Source: Nodularia sp. LEGE 06071
GTDB lineage: Bacteria; Cyanobacteriota; Cyanobacteriia; Cyanobacteriales; Nostocaceae
Direction of reading: 5' to 3'
Length of the DNA stretch: 64,000 nt
NCBI RefSeq assembly: GCF_015207755.1
Contig: NZ_JADEWH010000004.1
Coordinates: 248,001-312,000 of the forward strand
A program made the position numbers and the translations under genes. The notes beneath the pieces are model-generated. The model made no database searches. It had not been told where the DNA came from and worked only from the letters and a program-made list of their open reading frames with translations. How positions within the stretch are numbered: the first letter of the stretch is position 1; every line of letters starts with the position of its first letter. Below, one piece after another: positions 43,968 to 55,200 of the stretch.

Positions 43968-45065
43968 TTAACTAAAAGCTTCAGAGAGGTAATCAGCCGC
44001 AGCCGCGACAACTGCGATCGCACTTTCATAATCCAGGCGTGTCGGCCCCAAAACTCCCACACTTCCTACAGGTAGCAAACCTCGGCGATAGGTAGAAGTA
44101 ATTAAGGTGCAGGTGCGTATCGGTTCTAGGGGGTTTTCTGTCCCAATGCGAACGGTTACCCTGGACTTACCCACCTCTTCCCCTTCCGGTTCTTCAAAGA
44201 TTAATCGCCACAGTTGCTCTTGTTCTTCTTCCAGCAGGTGGATAATTGTCTGTGCTTGCTGTAATTGCGAAAATTCTGGCTGACGCAAAACTTCTGCTAC
44301 CCCCCGCACCATAATTTGGGTTGTAGTTGGTGTGAGATTGCGGCGGGTTAATTCTGCAACTGAACCTTTCAAGAAGTCGCCATAACGTTGAAACTCTTGA
44401 TCCAACTCACTCCAGTCCAGAGTGGCTAATTCCAAGAGACTGCGCCCCCGCAAGTGGGTATTCAAAAAGTTAGAGACAATCTGCAATTCATGATCTATTC
44501 CCTCTGGATCAAGTTTGGCTTCTTCCTCGGTTGGTGACAAATTCATCAGCTTGGAATGGGTTTCATAAGAGTCTGTGACCACAATCAGCATGATTTTGTT
44601 GGCTTCAATTTGCACTAATTGCAGATGTCGCAAAATTGCTGTCGTGGTTTGCGGCATAGTAATCAAGCTAATGCAGCCACTCACGGTTGCTAAAATTTGC
44701 GCTGCACCTTGTAGTACGGCTTCCAAACTCCAATCTTCCCAGTGGAGACGATTTTGCAGCGCTAGTTCTACCTCTTTGGCTAAAACATCCGTTCGCGTCG
44801 CCTCTCGCAGACCAGGTGTAATTAACTGGTCAACATAAATGCGATAGCCTGAGTCTGAAGGTATTCGTCCAGCAGAGGTGTGTGGCTGGTAAAGTAAACC
44901 AGATTTTTCTAACACACCCATCACATTCCGAATTGTGGCTGAACTTACACCCAGGTTATAGTCATCAACCAAAGCTTTTGAACCTACAGGCTCTGCTGTC
45001 GCGATATAGTGGCGTACTGTTGCCCAAAGTATATGCTGTTGTCGATTCGTTAACTGGACTTGCAT
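43968..45065 (-). CDS. hrcA: Heat-inducible transcription repressor HrcA
   Basis: 365 residues. The N-terminal winged helix (about 1-75: [65 protein letters not shown]) is diagnostic. A GAF-like dimerisation domain follows. It represses groESL/dnaK-type operons via the CIRCE element and responds to GroEL; in cyanobacteria it acts with light and heat control. No CIRCE is visible at its own promoter in this window. Confidence 0.94.
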   Translation of the reverse strand: MQVQLTNRQQHILWATVRHYIATAEPVGSKALVDDYNLGVSSATIRNVMGVLEKSGLLYQPHTSAGRIPSDSGYRIYVDQLITPGLREATRTDVLAKEVELALQNRLHWEDWSLEAVLQGAAQILATVSGCISLITMPQTTTAILRHLQLVQIEANKIMLIVVTDSYETHSKLMNLSPTEEEAKLDPEGIDHELQIVSNFLNTHLRGRSLLELATLDWSELDQEFQRYGDFLKGSVAELTRRNLTPTTTQIMVRGVAEVLRQPEFSQLQQAQTIIHLLEEEQEQLWRLIFEEPEGEEVGKSRVTVRIGTENPLEPIRTCTLITSTYRRGLLPVGSVGVLGPTRLDYESAIAVVAAAADYLSEAFS

Positions 45066-45536
45066 AGGGTATGTTTTGCTGAAGGCAAATTTTAATTAAA
45101 CTGGGAAAATTTCGGATTTGAAAGCCATAAATATGAATAATAGTTAATTAATTTAGCAAAATATTTAATTTTGTTGTACTCACTAATAGTCAACTTTCAG
45201 TTTTACGAGCAAAGTCAAACAATTTTAGATTTTGGATTTTGGATTTTGGATTGTCGATTGATTATACAGATAAATCTGGAGGTTTGTACCATTAAGGAAC
45301 TATTGGTCAGTATTATTAAGTATTATTGCAGCTTCTGAAGCAAAAACCTGTATTTTTAAATACTTATTTTTAGAGAAAATTCATATATGCAAAATGTGTA
45401 AAGTCCAACTACTGCTGAGAGTAGCGAGTTTGATTTGCTTGATCCTCAACTGAGACAATCCTGTGTTAAGAATAGCATTGCTCCGATGTCAAAATTAGCC
45501 GCATCTTCGCAATGCCATCTTTCAGGGGATGATCAA
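45066..45536. other. Intergenic region upstream of hrcA
   Basis: AT-rich; contains the heptad repeat at 45222-45253 and otherwise no ORF, RNA or CIRCE (TTAGCACTC-N9-GAGTGCTAA) that I can see. Confidence 0.45.
45222..45253. repeat. Heptanucleotide tandem repeat (inverted AAAATCY)
   Basis: TTTAGAT/TTTGGAT units, four to five in tandem; the reverse complement of the tracts at 6579 and 16022. Confidence 0.6.
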
Positions 45537-45896
45537 CTAATATTGGGGAATTGAATCATCAACTAATAGAGAATAGGCATCAATGCCACCCGTAATATTT
45601 TTAACATTTGTAAAACCTTGAACCATGAGCCACTGGCACATCTGGGCAGAGCGAATACCGTGGTGACATAATACAAGGGTTTCAGCTTGGGGATTGAACA
45701 TGGTGGGGACTTGATCGCCCCATTCCACAAACTCGCTGAGGGGGAGGTTGACAAAACCCTCAATTTTAGCGGCTGCTAGTTCTTGAGGTTCGCGCACATC
45801 TACTAACTGAATACTTGCATCACCAGAAGACAGACGTTGCGCCAGTTCCTCTACACTAATCTGAGTAATGAGTTGACCAGAAGGATTCCCTGTCAT
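45537..45896 (-). CDS. Rhodanese-like single-domain protein
   Basis: 119 residues from ATG 45896 (MTGNPSGQLITQISVEELAQRL). An in-frame ATG at 45983 would add 29 unusual residues. The active-site loop is LVLCHHGIRSAQMCQWL with the catalytic Cys; LVDVREPQELAAAKIEGFVNLPLSEF is the rhodanese N-terminal half. It should be a sulfur carrier or sulfurtransferase; the partner is unknown. Confidence 0.88.
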   Translation of the reverse strand: MTGNPSGQLITQISVEELAQRLSSGDASIQLVDVREPQELAAAKIEGFVNLPLSEFVEWGDQVPTMFNPQAETLVLCHHGIRSAQMCQWLMVQGFTNVKNITGGIDAYSLLVDDSIPQY

Positions 45897-46067
45897 GAGA
45901 TTTTTGTAAACAACCTTATCACCTTTATGGTGACAGAAAATCTTTCTCCTAGCATCAGCATCTATTCCCCAGGGAGTAGCCATGAGTCATTTTCCATTAC
46001 TCATTCAGCAATTCGCCGCTGATGGGCTTGCAAATCCAATCACTATCAAACTTCTTTCTGGTTTAGT

Positions 46068-47726
46068 ATGTCTAATGTCAATAGTCAACGCTCATTGTTT
46101 GGTTTCTTGGTAGCTGGTGCGATCGCACTACTGATCATGTCCGCCGGATTATACTGGTTTTTCGCCAAATCTCCGGTTAACCTCCTGGCCTCTACCTCTA
46201 GTCCCAATGCTGCTATTTTCGTGTCAAAATTGGCTCCGGTGACGGTTTCGCTGCTAACGAATCCTGAGCGATTGCAATCTTTGGAGCGTCAAGGTGAATT
46301 ATCTCAACTCAAAACCAGTTTATTGGCTAAGAGTGGCATCAATTACAAACAAGATATTCAGCCCTGGCTAGGAAATGAAATTACCCTCTCCGTCACGACT
46401 GTAGATATTGATCGCGACGCGGAGAATGGACGACAGCCAGGGTATCTCATGGCGCTAGCAACTGATAAACCAGAGAAAAGCCGCGAGTTTTTAGACTTGT
46501 TATTTTCTCGTAGGGTATTGGCTGGCGCAAATTTGGCTGTTGAGGAATATGAAGGCGTAAAGCTGATATCTGACTCCCAACCACAGCCGGATTCCCTAGC
46601 TGGTGCAGTTGTCGATGGCTTTGTCTTATTTGCCAATGATCGGTCGGTGCTGCGAGATGCAATTAATAACGTCCAGGCTCCTGATTTAAATTTGTCCAGT
46701 TCGTCTCAATACCAAAAAGCCACCCAACAACTGCCTAAAGCCTCCCTAGCAACGGCTTTTCTCAATCTTCCCGCCGTGGCCGAATGGCAAGGTTTAGAAT
46801 TACCAGAAGCAATCTTCCATAGCCAAATTATTTCTTTGTCGTTGAACTCCAAGGGACTGCTAGCAGAAACTAACTTTCTGACTGATTCGGAAATTATCCC
46901 GGCTTCTGCACCACTTTCTCAAACTGTAAAGGCGTTAGAATATATACCAGATGCGGCAGGTTTGGTGATTTCCAGTTCTCATTTAGACAATTTGGGTAAA
47001 AGTGATTTAGCCCAACTCTGGACACAAGTCAAAACGGCGCTCTCTGGTTCTGGAACTGATGCAATTTCTACCTTGGTAAAACCTTTGGCAGAAGTTCAGA
47101 AAAGCCAGGGGATAAATTTGGCAGAGGATATCTTTAATTGGGTAAAAGGAGAATATGCCTTAGCGGTGTTACCCCATGCTGGAGAAGGCGCTGCTGGTTG
47201 GGTGTTTGTGGTGGAAAAATTAGAGGATGTCCCAGAAGGAATTTCGCGTTTAGATGCGATCGCCTCGTCTCGTGGACTCAGTATTAGTTCTTTCAACTTG
47301 AATCAACAAAAAATCTTTGCTTGGACAGAGTTAAATGCTGTCAGTAAAGAAACTGAGACTAAAGCCAGCCCAGCATTTGCTATTGAGGCTAAAGTTCAGG
47401 GAGTACACACAACTCTCGGAAATTACGAAATTTTTGCTTCTAATTTGGAAACTTTGAACGAAGTCATCACCACCAAGAAAGGTTCTTTGATTAGCGATGA
47501 CAATTTCCAAGATAGTATCGCTACTATTCCCCAACCCAATCAGGGCTATGTCTATCTCGATTGGACAAAAAGCAAAACCCTCTTAGAGCGTCAACTACCG
47601 ATTTTGCAGTTAGTGGAAGTAGTGGGTAAACCATTTTTTCAAAATTTGCGATCGCTCACAATCAGCAGTTACGGTCACGAGAAAGGATTACTCAAAGGCG
47701 GAATCTTATTCAGACTTGACCATTAA
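46068..47726 (+). CDS. DUF3352 family membrane-anchored protein
   Basis: 552 residues. An N-terminal anchor (about 12-33) follows a short cytoplasmic tail; the rest is exported. The DUF3352 core shows NAAIFVSKLAPVTVSLLTNPERLQ, NYKQDIQPWLGNEITLSV and GYLMALATDKPEKSREFLD. It is a cyanobacterial surface or periplasmic protein of unknown function. The divergent start lies 171 bp from the rhodanese gene. Confidence 0.85.
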   Translation: MSNVNSQRSLFGFLVAGAIALLIMSAGLYWFFAKSPVNLLASTSSPNAAIFVSKLAPVTVSLLTNPERLQSLERQGELSQLKTSLLAKSGINYKQDIQPWLGNEITLSVTTVDIDRDAENGRQPGYLMALATDKPEKSREFLDLLFSRRVLAGANLAVEEYEGVKLISDSQPQPDSLAGAVVDGFVLFANDRSVLRDAINNVQAPDLNLSSSSQYQKATQQLPKASLATAFLNLPAVAEWQGLELPEAIFHSQIISLSLNSKGLLAETNFLTDSEIIPASAPLSQTVKALEYIPDAAGLVISSSHLDNLGKSDLAQLWTQVKTALSGSGTDAISTLVKPLAEVQKSQGINLAEDIFNWVKGEYALAVLPHAGEGAAGWVFVVEKLEDVPEGISRLDAIASSRGLSISSFNLNQQKIFAWTELNAVSKETETKASPAFAIEAKVQGVHTTLGNYEIFASNLETLNEVITTKKGSLISDDNFQDSIATIPQPNQGYVYLDWTKSKTLLERQLPILQLVEVVGKPFFQNLRSLTISSYGHEKGLLKGGILFRLDH

Positions 47727-47798
47727 TAGCAGAGAATAGGGAGTTATCAAGTCTCCCCTCTCCTTACTAAGGTTGGGGGTGAGGTTCTTTATTAAAGG

Positions 47799-50700
47799 TC
47801 AAACTGAATCATCCAACGCATCTACTAACAAAATGCTGTTGAGTAGATTTAATTCACTAGAGGCGAGAAAATAGCGATCGCTAAAAATAGTTTCCAATTG
47901 GCTAAAAACCCTCCGCCCAGCCACAGCCGCCCAAGGAAATTTTTTATATTGTGGAACTACAGGCATAACCAAACCTTGTGGTGTTAAACTTCTTCCTAAA
48001 GTCTTCTTCCATGTATCGGGTTCTTCTAACACTTGTTTTGGACTATCATCGTCTGAATCTTTCCGCCAAAAATGAGGATAATCAAGGGGAATACTCACAA
48101 CAATATTTTGTGTTCTCAAACTTTGGAGTGTGGAATATTCTAAAGTTGATTCTTCCTTTTCTCGAATTAAAAGTTGATGTAATTCCTTCGCCGGACGTTT
48201 GAGTTTAGGTGGAAACTTGCCATTTTTATCTTGATAAATTACTCTCAGTAATCCTAAAAGTTGCTGGCTATGTTCTTGAATATATTTCCGCCATCCTTCA
48301 AAACTAAATTTTTCCTCGGTGCGGCGATTAGACCAGTCTTCCATCCAGAAAGGACCAATACAGGTTAAATAATCAGGAATTACTAAATTGGCATTTTCTA
48401 AAGATGGTAATAACAGACTTAAAGGTGTAGATACAGCTATGATAAAAGCTTCCAAATTAGCATAATCTACATAAGATTTGGCTTGTCTATCACCGATATT
48501 ACCCTTTAATGTAAACTCAGCAAAGATTTGTCGCGTTAACATCTCTGCTTTTTTGACAATACCTTTCTCCTCTTCTGATTGATGATCATAGACAAAAACT
48601 CGTGCTTCTTGCAAAAAAGTCCAGACATCATCAGACATTAAATTTAATAATTCTTCATCCCCAACTGACCCCACCGGGACTAAAGCCAGACGCTGGTTTT
48701 TCAGTCCCGCATCCCCTTTAATCCGGGTGTGAATTGTAGAACGTAGCATCATCAATAAAGTTAATAAATCACTAGATTGACGTAACCAGCGCCTTGAGTT
48801 ATCAATATCCTCCTCTACAACAAAACCATCATTAATCAGCATTACCAATCGTCTGGCTTTATCATCTCCAGAAACTAGCGTTTTTGTCTCAGGATCTGTA
48901 TACATTCCTCGACCTCGATAGATAAGTTGCGCGACTTCCATCAAAGCAGCTTCTATGTTAAATCTAGGAATTGCGGCAATAATCCAATCAGTTTTGGGAA
49001 AAGAAACACCTCTAGCCCCTGAAGAAGTCATTAAAAAAACGCGGATTTTATCTCTTTTTTCTTCTTGGACTAATTCTAATCGCTTGTTAGGAGGTACACT
49101 TTGATCTAAGATTTCCACTTCAGAATTTTGACAAAGAGCATTTTTACCCCCTATCAATTTCTGCTTTAATTGACGTAAAAAGGCTTTGTCTTGGGCAAAG
49201 AAAATTAATTGCTCTGCCCCTGCTTTTAACCCACGTTCAATTTCTTTGTAGGCGTTATTTAATAATTCTTCGTCTAATGTAGCTCGTATTGCTTGACGAA
49301 TTTGTTGTTGAATATTTGTTTTGATTAGCTTCGGTGTGATAGGTGAAAGGCGGATACTATATTCAATATTAAGTTGAGAAGCCGGATAGCTATTAGTCAT
49401 GATATGTAATACTGGGTGTTTTCTCAACCCAATTTTGATATCAGTACCCGTAACGCGAAATGGCGCTTCCCCTTGAGTTGGACTAATTAATACTTTATCA
49501 GGGGCAGAATCCCCCGAATTAAGATAACTATTCAGGACTATTTCATTACTTAAAGAAGCATCAGCAATAATCAGAATTACTTTAAACGGTGATTGACTTC
49601 CTTCAAAAGGTTCAATAAACTGTTGCTGCAACCAATCTGCTAATTTATGAACAAATAGCGCCCCTGCACCATCACCAGCCAATTCATCAACCATTGCGAT
49701 GATAGTAGGGATTCTGGCTGCAAAATTGCGGCGTTCTTGTTGTCCTGGTTTGGTATGAGCTTTTTTAGCAAATAAATTTCCTAAAGCATCAATTGTAGTT
49801 TTTTGATCCAGGTGTCGATAACCTTGAATTGCTGCTGTCATCACCAGATGATTTACTTGGGGATTGTGTTCTAATAATTTACGGGCGGAACTGGCAAGAG
49901 TTCGGAATACACCGGGACGAGGTATTGATTCTACGCTGTCTTCTCGTTCATTGCGACGACGTTTAAAGCGGCCAGAAGGGACTCCGTTACAATCAATTTC
50001 GTGTTCCTGTTCAGGGGTTAAAAAAATGGTACTACCATCAGGATAATTTAAGTTTGTGATGCCATCGACAACTACTGCACTATCTACACAATGTTTCTTA
50101 CCTTTTGGCTGCATTTCTTCGTACCACTCAGGCGCTGTGGCAATTAAATGAGCATTAGTAGTAATGGTTAAAATATCACGGTGATTTTCATGTTTTTTGG
50201 CAAGTTTGGCGGTGACATCCCGATTAATTACCACTCGTGGACTGAGATAAATAAACATAAAACCTTCTGACTGTGCTTCCAGAAATTTAATCACAGCGGT
50301 GGTTTTACCAATTCCTGGATTTCCTTCTAAAGCAATAACATTCAGCCTTCCAGTTTGGGCAGATTTCAGACCAGTAATAACTGCACTTTCATGGATTGTT
50401 CGCAGAGGAATTTGTTCTGGTAGGTGTTGAAAGATGGATTGAAAATGAACCAGAGGACTACTACCAAAGAATTTATGCAGCGATTCTGTTGTTTCAATAT
50501 TGGCGATCGCATCCTGCTGAGAAAATTCTTGCATAGGGTTGTAGAAACCTGTCACCTGTTCTGTAAATTGGTAGTGCAGTGACGTTTCTGAATTAGGTTT
50601 TTGCCTGAGTTGCTTGGCTTGGCGCTCAAAATCCGAGGGAAGCGATCGCACCAATTTATTAAAGGCTACACGGATTTCTGTTGACAGTGCATCAGGTTGG

Positions 50701-51671
50701 TCATCTAATTTGCGGGTGTGGCGATATGCTTCTCCTAGAGATGTCATCAGCTTAGTTCTAGGATTTGGTTCTGATTCTTCAAAAAAATGGGCAGCAATAC
50801 TTTCACAGCCATTGGAAGTAATAGCGATCGCTCTAGCACTACAACCACCCTCTAACCGTCCTTGTTTTCTTAACAAATTTATCAGCCGCTCAGTATAAGA
50901 TGAGGCTTGACATAACTTAAACAAAGGTTTATCCAAACCACTGAAAGCTGCCAGGTGATTTTTCAGACTTGACGAAAACAAAAATTCCCCACCTTCCACC
51001 TCAGCACAAACCCTAGAAAAAACACCTCGTGAATCAATATAACGAGCATAACGGCTCATTTCCTCTCGGTGAGCAGCTTCTGTGGTAAAGTCTGCCAATT
51101 TTGCCGGCGCATTATAGGAAAACTCCAAACACAGAAGGAAATGCTCAAACTTTTGTCTGGTATTCTTTCCACTCGATAACCAAAGCAAAAAATCTGCTCT
51201 TGCTGGTTGTCCTGTTGTGACTAATCCTAAATCTGGTTGTCCAGCGAGATTAAAAGCCGCCTTAAATTCTTGTGCTGTTTTCTCCTTTTCCGCTTCACGT
51301 TGCATCTGCTGTGCCGGAAGCATCAACGGACACCAAATAGCTGCCAACTGTGGCTGACGGACTGGTACATACTTGAGGCATTCCCGCATTGCTGTCCAGC
51401 CTAACCCATAGCCCAATCCCAGCAGATGACGCACCATTGAGCCAACCCATGCTTGAGCATTTGGATCGGTCAACTTCAGAGTTTTCACCAACTGGCTATA
51501 GATGTCTGCATTCTTGACCTCTTGCCAAGGTTTCAGCAGCAGATGTTGGTCACTAAGTAACTTTTGATGAATCAGATTTTGCAGAACTCCGCGTTTGACA
51601 GCAATTTCAAACACCTGTCCCCATATAGATGCTTGTTCTAAAAATGAACTTTGCTTAACTTCCTGTTCCAT
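47799..51671 (-). CDS. Large SF2 helicase-like protein, system candidate gene 1
   Basis: 1290 residues from ATG 51671; the frame runs 48 codons further up, but that part comes from a repeat-like sequence and is not plausible protein. Walker A is ALEGNPGIGKTTAV (450-458). A Walker B candidate is IIAMVDELAGDGAG (about 657-670); VILIIADASLSNE (698-710) could be motif III. IFFAQ near 823-827 is a motif IV-like strand. TSSGARGVSFP (882-892) is motif V-like, and VAQLIYRGRGM (913-923) is motif VI-like, as in DinG/XPD-type helicases. An N-terminal segment at about 159-185 (ADFLLW...LLCLEFS) resembles a nuclease fold. No close family recognised. It lies downstream of the 1062-aa gene on the same strand, separated by 615 bp with a MITE. 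Confidence 0.75.
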   Translation of the reverse strand: MEQEVKQSSFLEQASIWGQVFEIAVKRGVLQNLIHQKLLSDQHLLLKPWQEVKNADIYSQLVKTLKLTDPNAQAWVGSMVRHLLGLGYGLGWTAMRECLKYVPVRQPQLAAIWCPLMLPAQQMQREAEKEKTAQEFKAAFNLAGQPDLGLVTTGQPARADFLLWLSSGKNTRQKFEHFLLCLEFSYNAPAKLADFTTEAAHREEMSRYARYIDSRGVFSRVCAEVEGGEFLFSSSLKNHLAAFSGLDKPLFKLCQASSYTERLINLLRKQGRLEGGCSARAIAITSNGCESIAAHFFEESEPNPRTKLMTSLGEAYRHTRKLDDQPDALSTEIRVAFNKLVRSLPSDFERQAKQLRQKPNSETSLHYQFTEQVTGFYNPMQEFSQQDAIANIETTESLHKFFGSSPLVHFQSIFQHLPEQIPLRTIHESAVITGLKSAQTGRLNVIALEGNPGIGKTTAVIKFLEAQSEGFMFIYLSPRVVINRDVTAKLAKKHENHRDILTITTNAHLIATAPEWYEEMQPKGKKHCVDSAVVVDGITNLNYPDGSTIFLTPEQEHEIDCNGVPSGRFKRRRNEREDSVESIPRPGVFRTLASSARKLLEHNPQVNHLVMTAAIQGYRHLDQKTTIDALGNLFAKKAHTKPGQQERRNFAARIPTIIAMVDELAGDGAGALFVHKLADWLQQQFIEPFEGSQSPFKVILIIADASLSNEIVLNSYLNSGDSAPDKVLISPTQGEAPFRVTGTDIKIGLRKHPVLHIMTNSYPASQLNIEYSIRLSPITPKLIKTNIQQQIRQAIRATLDEELLNNAYKEIERGLKAGAEQLIFFAQDKAFLRQLKQKLIGGKNALCQNSEVEILDQSVPPNKRLELVQEEKRDKIRVFLMTSSGARGVSFPKTDWIIAAIPRFNIEAALMEVAQLIYRGRGMYTDPETKTLVSGDDKARRLVMLINDGFVVEEDIDNSRRWLRQSSDLLTLLMMLRSTIHTRIKGDAGLKNQRLALVPVGSVGDEELLNLMSDDVWTFLQEARVFVYDHQSEEEKGIVKKAEMLTRQIFAEFTLKGNIGDRQAKSYVDYANLEAFIIAVSTPLSLLLPSLENANLVIPDYLTCIGPFWMEDWSNRRTEEKFSFEGWRKYIQEHSQQLLGLLRVIYQDKNGKFPPKLKRPAKELHQLLIREKEESTLEYSTLQSLRTQNIVVSIPLDYPHFWRKDSDDDSPKQVLEEPDTWKKTLGRSLTPQGLVMPVVPQYKKFPWAAVAGRRVFSQLETIFSDRYFLASSELNLLNSILLVDALDDSV

Positions 51672-51914
51672 AAAACTAATCCAAATCCTTGAAAAAAAGG
51701 GCGTTGCTGATTGAAAATATGAATTAGGCTCACGCAAAGGCGCATTCGTTGAAAACGTTCCCGTAGGGTAGGCGCAAAGGTAGGAAGAAAAATTAAGGTA
51801 ATTTTGGCATTTCATACTTTAGTTCAGCAACGCCAAAACAAGAATTGAAATGTGAATCTTGCAGAACCCTCATCAGGAAAATGAGCGAACCAAAACCACT
51901 CCTTCTGCTCTCTC

Positions 51915-51966
51915 TGTGTCCTCTGCGCCTCTGCGGTATGCGCTACGCGCACGCTACGCGAACGTT
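51915..51966. repeat. Dispersed palindromic repeat, copy 1
   Basis: Starts TCTGTGTCCTCTGCG and runs through GCGCTACGCGCACGCTACGC to AACGTT; a close copy is at about 60259-60302. Confidence 0.55.
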
Positions 51967-52067
51967 AAAAAAACTGACTAAAAAATTGGGTTATATCAAG
52001 TCCGTTTGAAGACTTACGAAACACGAAAACCTGCCAAACCTTTGCTTTATCTCCCCTCCTCGCTTGC

Positions 52068-52212
52068 CTACGGTGTACACACAAGGGATCGAATCGCCCC
52101 CTAACCCCCAATTATGGGGGAACCAGAATTTTCAAAGTCCCCCAAACTTGTGGGATTTAGGGGGCTAAACAGGCTCAAACGCAGACAGGCAAGACTTGTG
52201 TGTACACCGTAG
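52068..52212. mobile_element. MITE, family R1, copy C (inverted orientation)
   Basis: About 145 bp, inverted relative to copies A and B: it starts CTACGGTGTACACACAAG, the interior reads CCCCCTAACCCCCAATTATG..., and it ends ACTTGTGTGTACACCGTAG. Flanked by direct repeat CCTCGCTTGC (52058-52067 and 52213-52222). It interrupts the space between the two large genes. Confidence 0.85.
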
Positions 52213-52286
52213 CCTCGCTTGCGGGGAGGGGTTGGGGGTGGGGTTTTATGATTGTGGTAATCCTAACTAATTAAACAGACATAATA

Positions 52287-55200
52287 TTACTTCCTGCGGT
52301 GCAGAACTTGAGAAATATGAGTTAGTAAAGCCGGATAGCTGAGATACACCTTACCTTTGCGCCGATTATGTAATACTTCCACCTCTCCCGCCGCCTCAAC
52401 AGTATTTGGTGATATCCAACGAAAAGGATCTAAAACGGGAATCAGTTGTCCACGTTCCGCTTCAATAAAATGTAACCCCCGCAAAACAGCAATTAAGCAA
52501 GGATTAACAGGAGAATTTTGCTCTGCATTCACAAGATGTTGGCGAGCGCGTTCTGTCCAAGTAATATCACTTACCCGTTGGTCAGACACTAGAAAATAGA
52601 CACAAAAACCAGACTGTGGCCGTTCCTGTTCTTGAACTGCAAACAGTGTCGCAAAAGTGTAAACCGGAATTACATCTCGCACCCGAACAGTTTCTACAGA
52701 ATGCAAAAAATTAGTGTGATCTGCTGCGTGTAAAATTTCAAATGCAGCTTCACCTTTAGCGCGGTTTTGTAATCTTGTCGCTGGGAATACATCCCGCAGC
52801 ATAGTATAAATATTTAAATCAGGAAAAGTTTGAAAAACATCTTCTAAAAATTCCTTCGGTGTTAAAGCCGAATTGTAATCTGCTGTGCGGTTAAACCTGC
52901 GACCACGATAAGCATGAGACAGCAAAATAATATGCTCACAGCCTTGGTTTTTTAGATAACGAATTTCTTCTTGTACTAAGCGTTGCTTTTTCAACTGTTC
53001 TGGAGAATCAACAATATCAGACTGGATTCTTTCCGCTTTGAGTTCATAACCAGAAACAGGATTAACTACAGCAGTAGCAGTATAACTTTGAGTTAGAAAA
53101 AGATAACCTTTTTCTTCTGGATTTAAGTCAACAGCCTCATTACAAGGACGAGTTGCATAGGAAATTAAACCAATTTTTGGTACTTCTGGAGGTACTGGTG
53201 TACTAATAGCCAAAGGAAAAGCACTTAATAAAGCATTAAAAATATTTCCTTTTATAAATTTAGTACTTTTATTCTGTTTAGCCAAATTGTCGAGAATAAC
53301 TCCTTGCATTCTGATATTAGTATCTTCAGCTAATATCGCTTCTAAAGTTTGGGCTGCTGCATAGACGTAATTATCACCACTGGTTTCGTCAGTAGTTTTA
53401 CCTTGCTCTTGGAGTCGTAGCATTAAGGTAGTAAAATCAGACTTCCTGCTTTGGTTTAATTTATCAATAATCCGCCATAAACAGCAGTAAACCAATACTG
53501 TAAAAGCAGCAACAGCCGCCGCATGATATTGTTTATTTTTTTCATCCCTTTTTTGTTTGTTACGATTTAAAAGTTCAGCGTCATAATCAATGATGACTGC
53601 TGCTGGTAAAGTCCATTCTCCAACATGACCAGCATTGGGAGATAATTCATACTTCCATTGTTTTTCTTCTTTATTAAAAGAGAAAGAGCGAGGAACCCAA
53701 ATAATTTGCAGCAGTTTTTGTGTTAATAACCTTTGGGCTTGAATTGGATAGCTATCGCCTTTGGTTACTAAATCATGTTCAGAAATATCTGTAGTTACAT
53801 GAACAGAAAATAAAAGCCCTGGTGTTTCAGGAGTATTGCAAATTTCAATGTGTTTAAACCATTCGACATTTTCACGGCTAGTTTGAGGAGAACTTTTAAG
53901 TAAATCCCTGACTCCAGATTCTGCACCTTCTAAACGTGACCATTCAATAATGCTCCGTTTGACACAAATAAATTGTTGAGAAGATTGCTTTTGCACCTGG
54001 GAAATAACTTTTTCACCTTTGGTTTTGAGTACATCAATTAAACTAGAAGCAATTGTTTGCATTGAAGACTCACGTTTTCGTAAATCCGCTATAACTTGTT
54101 GGATATCTGTCTTAGAAGATGTTTTCATCTCTGTGATGATTTTTTCAACAAAATTAGGTAAAGCTTCTGCACTTATTCCTTCTTCATCTTTAAGAGGAAT
54201 AACAATTCTTAAAAAAATCAGTTCAGCTAGGCGACGACATACTCTCCAAGGGTTTTGGGCTACTGTTTTATCATCTGTTTTTAGTTCTTCTTCAATTTTG
54301 TCAAGTCGTGCTAAAAAAGCGGATTTCTGCTGCTCAGGATTATTACCATTAATCCGAAAGCGATAGCTAACCTCGCGGACTACCCCATAACTCGTTCCTT
54401 GCTGATTTCTGGTTTTTTCCTCGAAGATTTGAGTTTCCCATTCCGCCCAAACTGGGAGACAGTAATAGAAAGTTGCTTTATTCAAGTATTCTGATAAATC
54501 AAATTCAGCACCAACGCCAAAACCATCCGTTAAATCAACGCTGTAACCGACTTCTGTTGCAGATGTGAGTAAATTGCTGACACGATGGACATATTCTGCT
54601 AAAAGCTGGTGTTTGGGTTGACTATTCGTGGGACTATATTGAGCGATCGCCTCCATAATCCGCAGGGTAATTGTCTGTCTTACCCGTGCTAAGGCTTCAT
54701 CATCTAAAAAGTTAAGAAATCGAGTTAATTGGCTATCTGTTCTATCTCGCTCTGCACGTAAGCTATCAATAGCTGCTTCAATATCATCTTCATCCCAATC
54801 TAGCTGATTCTGCACATAGTCCCTAACTGCACTACACATCCGTTCAAAGTAATCATCAGCATCAATTTGTTCACGAGCTAAAATTACCTTGGCGACAGAC
54901 TTATTTTTGATATTAATCTTAGCCTCAGCATCAGGGAAAGCAATCGGCACAAGGTTAGCTGTTTGTGGTTTATGCTGAAAATAAGCCCCTGTATTTTTTG
55001 CTAGTTGCTGAAGTTGTTTAATCGGTTGATCTAGCAACAGTGTTGACAATGAATTTTCTTGGGGTAATGCAGCCTCAAGCTCTTGATCAATAGCTGCTAT
55101 TAACTTATCTACAGCAGCAGATAGCCTAACTGTACTTTTTTCTGTTAAGTTACCACCAACCAGGGACTTAGTTCCAAATCCTGATAATTCCAAATCTTGA

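Larger units (their letters stand above)
51672..52286. other. Intergenic region between the two large genes
   Basis: Contains MITE copy C (52068-52212), the word GTATGCGCTACGCGCACGCT near 51938 (repeated near 60273) and a GTTGAAAACGTTCCC repeat-like stretch near 51749. The distance breaks what could otherwise be a tight operon. Confidence 0.7.

Noticed and set aside
51672-51815. 48 extra N-terminal codons of the large helicase gene
   Set aside because: The stretch is encoded by repeat-like DNA; ATG 51671 is a more natural start.
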